A stretch of 60,819 nt of DNA from Lachnospiraceae bacterium (GTDB taxonomy: Bacteria; Bacillota; Clostridia; Lachnospirales; Lachnospiraceae): the NCBI GenBank assembly GCA_017437065.1, contig JAFSBX010000098.1:1-60819 (forward strand), written 5' to 3'. Below, in pieces: positions 43,545 to 52,100 of the stretch. The notes beneath the pieces were generated by a model. The model was not told where the DNA came from. It ran no database searches and was given only the letters and a program-made list of their open reading frames with translations. Numbering within the stretch: the first letter of the stretch is position 1; each line of letters starts with the position of its first letter. Both the position numbers and the translations under genes were made by a program.

Positions 43545-44717
43545 TTAATGAGTGGTTTTCCAGTATTTTTCGAGGTAGGTTTTTGCAATATCATGATTAA
43601 GTCCGTAGGATTGTATAAGTTGGTTTAAAGTATCATTTGGGGAAATATTAAGATTTTGGCAACTTCTGATAAAAGAAATAATACCTTCTTCAAGGCCTTT
43701 AGCCATACCTTGTTGTATACCTTGTTGTATACCTTGTTGCATACCCTGTTGTATACCTTGTTGCATGCCCTGTTGTATGCCTTGTTGCATACCCTGTTGT
43801 ATGCCTTGTTGCATACCCTGTTGTATGCCTTGTTGCATACCCTGTTGTATGCCTTGTTGCATACCCTGTTTGATACCTTGTTCGATGCCCTGTTCATGAC
43901 CTTCTTCAAAACCTTTTTCTAACCCAATTTTATGACCTTCTTTAAATCCCTGAGCCAGACCTTCCTCACGATGCATTTTTTCAAGTTCCCATGATTTCAT
44001 ATAATTTATTCCAACCTCCTTTCGGGATTTTATTTTTTCAACAATATGGTGGAGTGTATCAATGTTTTGATTAGTTATATTGTCCGTAGTTGTATGTTCA
44101 ATATATCTTAGCATATCGCGAAGTTCCTGACTAGGATTTCCTTCGGTGCCTTTGGTGTATAAAAAAATCTTTTTTGCACCATCGTTATATGGAACGGCGG
44201 AATCTTCTACACATTGATTTTGTATGGTGTAAACCATACGGTTTTTTCCAAATGGATCATAGGGAAGTATAATAATAATTGCTACGTTGGGGAGTTTATC
44301 GTAGTCGATGTTCGTTGCGAGGAGTTGAGTATCAATTAGACCATGGTAGTAACGCATACGTTTGGGAAGTGTCTTTTTTTCATAGGTATTATTAGGTTCT
44401 ACATCATAGATGTCAGAAATAACTTCTGCTTCTAATGTTTCTGTTCCGATACCCATAGTTTCTTCCGAGATGTCTTCAATATATGCGTCCATACGAATAC
44501 CATGGTGGTTGGTGTCTATGCCGAGTACATTTTTCTGAGGAATGATTCTTACTTTACTTATAGGTTTTCCTAAAATTGTACTAAGTAGAATGCGGCAAAA
44601 TTCCTCACCATCTTCTTTTTGCATGAGAAGCTGTTGAAAAAGAAAATCATCAATCAGATTAAGTTCTTCAAGTGGTCGTTGTGTATAAGTTGTGGAATTT
44701 GTTTGAGTGTTTTTCAT
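43545..44717 (-). CDS. Rpn-family recombination-promoting nuclease/transposase-like protein with QG repeats
   Basis: The 390-residue protein has an N-terminal PD-(D/E)XK nuclease domain (FQQLLMQKEDGEEFCRILLSTILG, GIRMDAYIED with a candidate metal-binding Asp, DVEPNN, RMRYYHGLIDTQLL and NVAIIIILPYDPFG). A C-terminal coil has about sixteen QGxx units (such as QGMQQGIQ). Rpn proteins promote recombination and may act in defence or mobility; biological role uncertain. It lies inverted between CASDH and nspC and splits the polyamine cluster. A minus-strand AAGGAGA precedes the ATG. Confidence 0.85.
   Translation of the reverse strand: MKNTQTNSTTYTQRPLEELNLIDDFLFQQLLMQKEDGEEFCRILLSTILGKPISKVRIIPQKNVLGIDTNHHGIRMDAYIEDISEETMGIGTETLEAEVISDIYDVEPNNTYEKKTLPKRMRYYHGLIDTQLLATNIDYDKLPNVAIIIILPYDPFGKNRMVYTIQNQCVEDSAVPYNDGAKKIFLYTKGTEGNPSQELRDMLRYIEHTTTDNITNQNIDTLHHIVEKIKSRKEVGINYMKSWELEKMHREEGLAQGFKEGHKIGLEKGFEEGHEQGIEQGIKQGMQQGIQQGMQQGIQQGMQQGIQQGMQQGIQQGMQQGIQQGMQQGIQQGIQQGMAKGLEEGIISFIRSCQNLNISPNDTLNQLIQSYGLNHDIAKTYLEKYWKTTH
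43705..43872 (-). repeat. intragenic 12-bp tandem repeats (24-bp alternating) in the Rpn gene
   Basis: About 14 units of a 12-bp sequence of the type CATACCCTGTTG/TATACCTTGTTG encode alternating QGMQ/QGIQ. The units are near-identical, so copy number should vary easily by slippage or recombination. In-frame repeat changes keep the protein readable. Confidence 0.85.
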
Positions 44718-45013
44718 AAAAATCTCCTTTGAATTGTAATAATAGAATTGATACTAATGGCGAAATGCCGGATGTGAATAATTCACAAGAATAGTAAATC
44801 AATAGATAAAATAACAGGACAAGAATATCCTGAAAATGTGAATATAGTATAACTGATTTTTAACGAGTCTGCAATAAGTGTATTCATATTTTTCAAATTT
44901 TTATGTATATGAAGTGTTATAAGAAAATGAAAGGAAACAATTTGCAGATACATAGTTTAGTATTTGTAACCCAATTAAATAGAGCAATTTAAATTGGGGA
45001 ATGGTAATATATT
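44718..45013. other. intergenic region upstream of nspC
   Basis: AT-rich; it holds the start region of the inverted Rpn gene and the leader of nspC. TATAAC at 44848-44853 may be a -10 box with no clear -35. A short CAGGA/TCCTG hairpin is near 44816-44832. No reading frame or RNA motif was recognised. Confidence 0.4.
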
Positions 45014-46147
45014 ATGAAAATAAAAAAAGAATGGATGCAACTTCCCACCCCGTGCTATGTGGTGGAAGAAGAGCTTTTAATTAAAAATCTTGAAATATTA
45101 AAAAGTGTAGAAGAGGAAGCAGGTTGTCATATTCTCTTAGCACAGAAGGCTTTTTCAATGTATCATTTTTATCCTCTTATCGGTAGCTATATTTCCGGTG
45201 CGACGGCGAGCGGATTATATGAGGCAAAATTAGGTGCTGAAGAAATGGGAAAAGAAAACCATGTATTTTCTCCGGCATACAAGGAAGAGGATTTCGATGA
45301 AATTCTCGCTCTTTGTGACCATATTATTTTTAATTCTTTTGCACAGTGGAAGAAGTTTAAAGAAAAAGCACTGGCAGCGGGAAGAGAATGCGGAATTCGT
45401 ATCAATCCTGAATGTTCTACACAGGATCATGGTATTTACGATCCGTGTAGTAAAGGGTCCAGATTGGGAGTAACACTGGCGAATTTTCAGCCGGAGCAAC
45501 TTGATGGAATCGCCGGATTGCATTTTCACACACTTTGTGAACAGGGTGTGGATGCATTGGAAATTACATTGAATGCTGTGGAAGAAAAGTTCGGTAAATG
45601 GCTTCCGATGATGAAGTGGATAAACTTTGGCGGTGGACATCATATTACAAAACCGGACTATGATGTGGATAAGTTGATAAAAATTATAAAAGAGTTTAAA
45701 GCGAAATATCAGGTGGAAGTTTATCTGGAGCCGGGAGAGGCAGTGGCTTTGGATACCGGATTTTTAGTGGCAGAGGTATTGGAACTGATTGAAAATGACG
45801 GGCAGATAGCAATTTTGGATACTTCTGCGGCGTGCCATATGCCGGATGTACTGGAAATGCCTTACAGACCTTTTGTAATCGGAAGCGGAGAAGCCGGGGA
45901 GAAGAAATATACTTATACTTTTGGCGGACCGACCTGTCTTGCAGGAGATATGATTGGGACATATTCTTTTGATGAACCGCTGAAAATCGGGGATAAAGTG
46001 GTATTCTGTGACATGTCGATTTATTCTATGGTAAAAAATAATACATTTAACGGAATGCCGTTGCCTGCGATTGCTGCTGTGGATAGGGATAGAAATGTCA
46101 GTATCGTGAGAGAGTTTGGCTATGAAGATTTTAAGGGAAGGCTTTAA
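45014..46147 (+). CDS. nspC: carboxynorspermidine decarboxylase
   Basis: The 377-residue PLP enzyme of the alanine-racemase-like fold removes the carboxyl of carboxy(nor)spermidine, giving (nor)spermidine. It begins LPTPCYVVEEELLIKNLEIL, has the PLP lysine K45 in LLAQKAFSMY, the histidine-rich GLHFHTLCE, MKWINFGGGHHITKPDYD and the C-terminal MPYRPFVIGSGEAGEKKYTYTFGGPTCLAGD. It completes the alternative polyamine route with the CASDH gene at 42197, from which it is separated by the inverted Rpn gene. GGGGA lies upstream. Confidence 0.95.
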   Translation: MKIKKEWMQLPTPCYVVEEELLIKNLEILKSVEEEAGCHILLAQKAFSMYHFYPLIGSYISGATASGLYEAKLGAEEMGKENHVFSPAYKEEDFDEILALCDHIIFNSFAQWKKFKEKALAAGRECGIRINPECSTQDHGIYDPCSKGSRLGVTLANFQPEQLDGIAGLHFHTLCEQGVDALEITLNAVEEKFGKWLPMMKWINFGGGHHITKPDYDVDKLIKIIKEFKAKYQVEVYLEPGEAVALDTGFLVAEVLELIENDGQIAILDTSAACHMPDVLEMPYRPFVIGSGEAGEKKYTYTFGGPTCLAGDMIGTYSFDEPLKIGDKVVFCDMSIYSMVKNNTFNGMPLPAIAAVDRDRNVSIVREFGYEDFKGRL

Positions 46148-46516
46148 ATCAGCAGGGAAAATGTACTTTGTTTATGGTAGAAAACTTTCAGTATCAGGTA
46201 TGGAGTGAGACTGAGTTGTGGGAAATTCTCGAGTGATTTGCGGGAGAATTTTACACAACTTGGTCTTGTTTTTGTAATGGAAATGGCATATAATAGCGGC
46301 AGTATCATATCAAAGTGGATAAGGTATTTAGATGACTTTGATGTATTAAAAATCATCGATATTATTCATGTCGAGACGAAAAGAAATTCGTTTTTTAGTT
46401 CTTATTTTAGTGTTTCATCTATAAATTCTTGAGATTTCTCATTTTTTTCACAAAATATTTTATGGAAGTAATTGGTAGGTGTAAGTTTTGGACAAAAGGA
46501 AGGAGAAAGAGGTAGA
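46148..46516. other. intergenic region with no convincing gene
   Basis: A possible 75-codon reading frame from a GTG at 46205 shows no family features. TTGTTT (46266-46271) and TATAAT (46289-46294), 17 nt apart, could be a promoter for the following fragments; -35 match is weak. Confidence 0.4.
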
Positions 46517-46744
46517 ATGAATTCACCATTGACAGAGTTTGATGAAGAAGAGTATGCGAAAATGTTGCGAGAAGAAGGGTATAAAGAGGGATATGAGGAA
46601 ATAAGAAAAGGAGTAATGGGAATAGTAAAAATTTGCAAATCTTATGGACTATCTAAATTGGAAACAGTGAAAAAGTTGAAGGAAGAATTAAATATTTCAA
46701 AAGAACAGATAGAAGAATATGTAGAGGCTTATTGGGAAAGTTAA
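46517..46744 (+). pseudogene. fragment of an Rpn-family C-terminal domain
   Basis: The 75-residue product (MNSPLTEFDEEEYAKMLREEG, then YEEIRKGVMGIVKICKSYGLSK and a closing EEYVEAYWES) matches the C-terminal tail of Rpn proteins, as also in 48270-48656, which has the same TEFDEE...YA..LR and the final ...YWDN. The nuclease domain is absent and upstream sequence has no Rpn frame, so this is a remnant. ATG at 46517 is preferred to the upstream TTG at 46472. Confidence 0.65.
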
Positions 46745-46777
46745 TTCATAAAAATGGCCTTAGTGCAGGAGAAAGAT

Positions 46778-47008
46778 ATGAAAAACTTATATTTTATTAT
46801 GGATGAGTTTTTAAAAGTAGAGTATGACATAAAAGCATTGCTTACTGTATTGGCTATAATGGAAGGTGGTTGTGGTGAGGAAAAGGAAGAGGTGAAACGC
46901 ATAATTAATGTGTTGGAGGGATACTTAAAATCAGTGGAAGAAGAGGTACATACAGCAATTGGGTCTTTGGATAGGTTTGTTGTAGAAGATGGACGGAAAT
47001 GTAGATGA
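46778..47008 (+). CDS. small acidic protein of unknown function
   Basis: The 76-residue product is helical and acidic: MKNLYFIMDEFLKVEYDI, LLTVLAIMEGGCGEEKEEVKRIINVLEGYL, SLDRFVVEDG. AGGAGA at 46767-46772 selects the ATG at 46778 over one at 46754. No family recognised and no signal or membrane segment. It stands between two gene fragments in an accessory region. Confidence 0.5.
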   Translation: MKNLYFIMDEFLKVEYDIKALLTVLAIMEGGCGEEKEEVKRIINVLEGYLKSVEEEVHTAIGSLDRFVVEDGRKCR

Positions 47009-47013
47009 ATTTA

Positions 47014-47100
47014 ATGAGGGAATTATTTACTAGCACTAAAAGTATTAGTAATATAAAATTATATGAGAAACTTGGTTACAAAACTTATAAAAAAGAATAA
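47014..47100 (+). pseudogene. remnant of a GNAT acetyltransferase C-terminus
   Basis: The short frame reads MRELFTSTKSISNIKLYEKL then GYKTYKKE and a stop. The pattern T-x-K-S-x-x-N-I-x-L-Y-E-K-L-G-Y is the conserved acetyl-CoA binding end of GNAT enzymes. The N-terminal two thirds are missing. Confidence 0.6.
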
Positions 47101-47224
47101 ATATCAGAAGACGTATGTTTAGAAAAATGTTAAGGTCGAAATACATACAAATTCATAGATTTATGCGAGAGGTGTATTTCGCTCTGTGAGCCGCAGTTGA
47201 AATAGTAATTAAAAGGAGATTGGA

Positions 47225-48223
47225 ATGGAAGAAAAATATGGAGAAATTTTAATCTATCAAACAGAAGATGGGTTGACAAACATAAATGTTAAAATTCAAG
47301 ATGAAACAGTTTGGCTTACACAACAACAACTGGTAGAGTTATATCAATCTAGTAAATCTAATGTTAGTGAGCATATTAAACATATTTTTGAAGAGGGAGA
47401 ACTTGACAAAGAAGGAGTTGTTCGGAAATTCCGAACAACTGCTTCTGATGGCAAAAACTACAATGTAACTTACTATAATCTGGATATGATAATTTCATTA
47501 GGTTATAGAATAAAATCATCTATTGCAACTCAATTTAGACGATGGGCAACTGAACGAATAAAAGAGTACATGATAAAAGGGTTCACGATGGATGATGAAC
47601 GATTAAAAGGAAATGGAGGTGGTAATTACTGGAAAGAATTGCTTGATCGCATTAGAGATATTCGTTCATCAGAAAAAGTGTTGTATCGTCAGGTCTTGGA
47701 TTTGTATGCAACAAGTGTGGATTATGACCCTCATAGTGAGCAATCTATTTTATTTTTTAAAATCGTACAAAATAAATTGCATTATGCAGCGCATGGTCAT
47801 ACTGCTGCCGAAGTAATATATGAGCGTGCGGATGCAGAAAAGCCCTTTATGGGGTTAACGTCATTTAAGGGAGAATTGCCTGCGCTTAAGGATATTGGAG
47901 TTGCAAAGAATTATTTGAGTGAGGATGAACTGAAAATATTGAATAATCTTGTATCCGGTTATTTTGATTTGGCAGAAATCAACGCAATTGAACACAAACC
48001 GATGTATATGACTGATTATGTGGAGCAACTGGATTCTATTTTATCGTCAGGGAATCGAAAGTTGTTAGCTGATTCGGGTAAAATCAGTCATGAAGAAGCG
48101 ATGAAAAAAGCAAAAGAAGAATACAGAAAATATCAGGAAATGACATTATCACCAGTGGAACAGGCGTATATGGAAACCATTAAAGATGCAGGTCAGTCGG
48201 CTAAAAAAGGTGTACGGAAATAA
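47225..48223 (+). CDS. rhuM: RhuM family protein
   Basis: The 332-residue protein matches RhuM: an N-terminal LIYQTEDGLTNINVKIQDETVWLTQQQLVELYQSSKSNVSEHIKHIFEEGEL domain, RKFRTTASDGKNYNVTYYNLDMIISLGYRIKS, and a C-terminal helical region with SEKVLYRQVLDLYATSVDYDP and YFDLAEINAIEHKPMYMTDY. RhuM genes occur in pathogenicity or defence islands next to restriction-modification genes; exact activity is unknown. AAAAGGAGATTGG precedes the ATG. It is in an accessory region beside Rpn fragments and an XRE regulator. Confidence 0.85.
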   Translation: MEEKYGEILIYQTEDGLTNINVKIQDETVWLTQQQLVELYQSSKSNVSEHIKHIFEEGELDKEGVVRKFRTTASDGKNYNVTYYNLDMIISLGYRIKSSIATQFRRWATERIKEYMIKGFTMDDERLKGNGGGNYWKELLDRIRDIRSSEKVLYRQVLDLYATSVDYDPHSEQSILFFKIVQNKLHYAAHGHTAAEVIYERADAEKPFMGLTSFKGELPALKDIGVAKNYLSEDELKILNNLVSGYFDLAEINAIEHKPMYMTDYVEQLDSILSSGNRKLLADSGKISHEEAMKKAKEEYRKYQEMTLSPVEQAYMETIKDAGQSAKKGVRK

Positions 48224-48269
48224 ATTATGTTCCCTTATTTGTTAAGTATAAGGGCAAAACAAGGAACTG

Positions 48270-48656
48270 ATGGAGAAATGTGAGAAGTTAAGGGAGTATG
48301 CAATTTTAATTGCAACGATACGCAAGTATCAGGAGCAAGGAATGGATTTGGAAAAGGCAGTAAGTCTTGCGTTGGATGAATGTCTGGAAAAAGGAATTTT
48401 GACAGAGATTTTGAGAAAGGAGCGTGCGGTAATTATGAATTCGATATTAACAGAATTTGATGAAGAGGGATATGCAAGTATGCTAAGAGATGAGGGATTT
48501 GAGGATGGTAGAGAAATTGGAAAAATAGAAGGCATGATTAAAATGTGTATATCTTTCGGAGCATCGAAAGAAGAAGCTGTGGAAAAGATAACAGAAGAGT
48601 TGAATATTCCAAAGGAAGAAGCAGAAAGCTATGTAGAGAAATATTGGGATAATTAA
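48270..48656 (+). CDS. truncated Rpn-family protein (C-terminal part only)
   Basis: The 128-residue product starts EKCEKLREYAILIATIRKYQ, includes LEKAVSLALDECLEKGILTEILRKERAVI and ends with the tail EDGREIGKIEGMIKMCISFGASKEEAVEKITEEL...YVEKYWDN. In complete Rpn proteins this region follows the nuclease domain, which is absent here. The ATG has AAGGAACTG upstream, so it could still be expressed as a standalone domain. Confidence 0.65.
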   Translation: MEKCEKLREYAILIATIRKYQEQGMDLEKAVSLALDECLEKGILTEILRKERAVIMNSILTEFDEEGYASMLRDEGFEDGREIGKIEGMIKMCISFGASKEEAVEKITEELNIPKEEAESYVEKYWDN

Positions 48657-48671
48657 AGGAAATAAAAAACG

Positions 48672-48703
48672 GGCTGTGACATTCGATTTAAAATGTGACA
48701 GCC
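48672..48703. terminator. bidirectional terminator between Rpn-type and XRE genes
   Basis: GGCTGTGACAT (48672-48682) and ATGTGACAGCC (48693-48703) form a stem with one internal G-G mismatch; T-rich tail on the plus strand. Confidence 0.65.
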
Positions 48704-48927
48704 TATTTCTTTGGATACGGATGTTTTACATTGCTTGCGCCTGTGATGTAATCAACGGAAACATTATAAAATCTGGCAAGTATTAAAATACTGTCAATCG
48801 GAATTCTGGTTTTACCACTCTCATAATCGGCATAGGTTCGTTGACCAATATTTAAAAGGTCGGCTATCTTTTGCTGGGTCAGGAAATTGTCTTCACGGAT
48901 TTCGCGTATTCTTTCATTATATTTCAT
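48703..48927 (-). CDS. helix-turn-helix XRE family regulator
   Basis: The 74-residue protein is a single HTH: RIREIREDNFLTQQKIADLLNIGQRTYADYESGKTRIPIDSILILARFYNVSVDYITG, the classic lambda-repressor-like fold. It lacks any sensing domain. It could control the neighbouring RhuM/Rpn genes or the large surface protein divergently transcribed from 49102. GGAAAGGAAG lies upstream on the minus strand. Confidence 0.85.
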   Translation of the reverse strand: MKYNERIREIREDNFLTQQKIADLLNIGQRTYADYESGKTRIPIDSILILARFYNVSVDYITGASNVKHPYPKK

Positions 48928-49101
48928 GTTAAGTACACTTCCTTTCCCAAAATAAAATTTTATTAGTAGATTCTATGAAAATAGTATAAAGAACGACAAA
49001 AGAATAATTGACTTTTAGAGTTATAAACTCTGAACTAAAGACTAAGACAGACCAATATTGCAGAAGAAAAAGAAGGTCGAAGTACTTAGGAGGACAAGGT
49101 C

Positions 49102-52100
49102 ATGGGTAAGAGAGTTTTAAGTGTTTTTTTATGTGTTGTGTTGCTTTTGTCGTGTGTGGATTATACGGTATTTGCGGCAGAAGTGGCAGAGAGTGTACAG
49201 GAAACGGAGCAGGAGACTGTAACGGTAGAGACTGTACAGGAGACGGAGTCGGAATCTGTGACGGTAGAGACGGAAGAAGTTGAGGACGAGCCAGAGTCTC
49301 CGTTAGAGGAAAGTAGTGAAGTGGTTGAGCCAGAAGAAAGTAGTACAGTAGTTGAAGACAACGATGAACAGGATAGTGGTACTGAAATAGAAGAGGAACA
49401 AACTTCACTAGAGGTAGAAGAGAGTAGTTTGTCTGAATTTATGGAAAGTGAAGAGCAATGCAGTAGTCAAATGGAGCAAGCTAATATAGTAAATAATGGG
49501 GAAGAAGCTACATATGAGTTGATTTATGAAATAAACGCGGATGGAACAGCAACTATTACAGGTTTTACAGGAACTGCAAGTGGGGATTTAGTTATTCCAA
49601 ATACAATTGATGGCTATAAAGTTACAGGAATAGGTGGATTGGCGTTTCATGCATGTGATGAGTTTGAAGGAATGCTTGTACTTCCGGAAGGATTAGAGAT
49701 AATAGGTGGGCACGCATTTTTGGGTTGTAGCGGATTTACTGGAGATTTGGTTATTCCAGATAGTGTAACTGAAATTTTGGATGGTGCTTTTGAGAGTTGT
49801 GGGTTTACAGGAAGACTTAGACTTTCAGAAAATTTAGAGGTGATACGGGATGGAGCTTTTTTTGATTGCCGTAATCTTACTGGAGATTTGATTATACCAG
49901 AAGCGGTGACTTCGATCTGTGATAGTGCTTTTGCGAATTGTGGGTTTACAGGAAAGCTTGTATTACCAATGGACTTAACAACAATAGGAAACTCTGCTTT
50001 TTACGATTGCAGTGGATTTACTGGAAGTTTGGTTATCCCAGAAAAGGTTACTAAGATAGGATGGTTTGCATTTAGCGGTTGTAGTGGATTTACAGGAGAC
50101 TTGAGTATACCTGAAAAAGTGGTTGAAATAGGAAATAATGCATTTGAAAATTGTAGCGGATTTACAGGAAAACTTGTATTGCCGGAGGGATTAGAAAAAA
50201 TAGAGAATTGTGCATTTCGGAATTGCAGTGGGTTTACAGGAGATTTGGTTATACCAGAAAGTGTAAGTGAAATAGGATATGATGCATTTGAAAACTGTAA
50301 AGGATTTACAGGAAAACTTGTATTGCCAGAAAATTTAAAAAAAATAGGAAGTGCTGCATTTAGGTATTGCAGTGGATTTACAGGAAAATTAGTGATACCT
50401 GAGGGTATAACAAGCATTGAATATTATACATTTTATTGGTGTAAAGGTTTGAATGATGTGTATCTGCCACAAAGTATTTCTTACATTGAACAGTATGCAT
50501 TTGAATGTGGTAATTCAGATGCTACTATGCATTGCTACATAGGCTCCTACGCCTACAATTGGGCAATTGAAAATGGTTTCGAAGTTATTGGGATAGAGAA
50601 AGCCAGCACCACACCAATAGTTGCTGACCCAGAAAAACATATCATTTATATTTACGATACCGAATCCGAAACCCCAATTACCAATGCCACAATATCCATC
50701 TCCGATAAAACATTCCAAACTTCTTCCGAAGGTCTTATATCTTTCCCAGCGGTTGATGTTGCGATAAAGACCAAAATCCAAGTCTCCGCCGATGGCTACC
50801 CGGTACTGGAAACCGTTAAAAACATCAAAAACGGAACAGTAACCCGTATCGGAATGCAACCCACTACAGAAAATCTAACAGTAACATCTGTAAGTGGCGA
50901 ATTAGGCGAAGAAAAATACGATTTCCTCAATGGAAAATTAGTATTAGGCTATTACGCTGATACGAGCAAGATTGAAAAACCGGAACAGCAGACTCTGAAA
51001 ATTACGGCAAAAGCAAATAAAGCCGTTACAAAGTACGAGATTATTACCGAAGATGGAACAACGGTTATGTCAGATGCCAACGGAGTATTTGAAATTACCA
51101 CAATTACTTCAGGAAAAACAGCGGAACAGAATACAATAAAACCTAATATGCCCATTAACAGTACCTTTGAGCACGGAAAAAAATATTATGTAAGAGTTAC
51201 CGATAATGAGGGTAATACAGCAAAGAAGAAAATAGGACTTTCGGCTACTGTTAATTATATAACTGCTGAAAATGAATATCAGAAAGGAGCTTTTAAATTA
51301 GGAGAATCTTTCAAAATAGATATTCCAAGTGATGTGCCATTTATTGGGGGAAGTAAATATAAAGTGGGTTTTGAAGAAGCATTACCTGTAGAAATGTCGG
51401 TAGATGAGTCCGGTAAAGTCAAGATTGCCTTGAATAAACCGGCAGATGTACCACTTAATAAATTTCATGAGAATTATAAGAATTTAGAGAAGAAAGCCAA
51501 AAGAGGCAGTGATATATCCAAAGCTTTTGGAAAATCCGTAAGCCCATTTGGTGCAGGATTCATTGATGTAAATGGTAAGGTTTGCGGATATGGAGAAGGT
51601 AATATCAGTGAACTTGATAAAGGAAATTTAACAATTAAGTTAGGAATTATTGCAGAAATTGAAGGTGAAGGTGGCTATAAGTATTATTTCTTTCTTGGTT
51701 CAATTCCGGTAAATGTCTTTGTGGAAGGTTCGGTAAAATCGTCTTTTCAAACGGAAGGAAAAGTAACGATTGAAAACTGGAAAATAAAGTCGTTGGATAT
51801 AACGGGTGGCAGCATAAACATAAAAATAGAAATAACTGTTGGAGGTGGTGTTGGTGTAGGAATAGAGTTAAATGCCTCAGGAACAGGAAATATTAATTAT
51901 TTATGCAAGCCTGCAAGAAATTATCATAAAGCATGGTTGGAGGGTTCGCTTAAAGTAGTGGGATGTGTAGGTCCATTTGAAAAAACGCTTTGGAAAACTG
52001 AGAAATATAAATATACTATTTTGGAAAAAGGAAAGGATGCCGCACAAAATCTTCTGGGAGTTACCTCTAGTGGGCTGACAGGTGACACTTATACAGAATC

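Noticed and set aside
43705-43872. Tandem repeats as a CRISPR array
   Set aside because: Units are contiguous without spacers and encode QGxQ in frame.
43625-43922. Reading frames on both strands over the QG repeat (94 and 88 codons)
   Set aside because: They are periodic shadows of the 12-bp repeats; composition is only Leu/Tyr or Cys/Asn/Lys repeats.
46205-46432. 75-codon reading frame after nspC
   Set aside because: No ATG with a site, no family features; left as intergenic.
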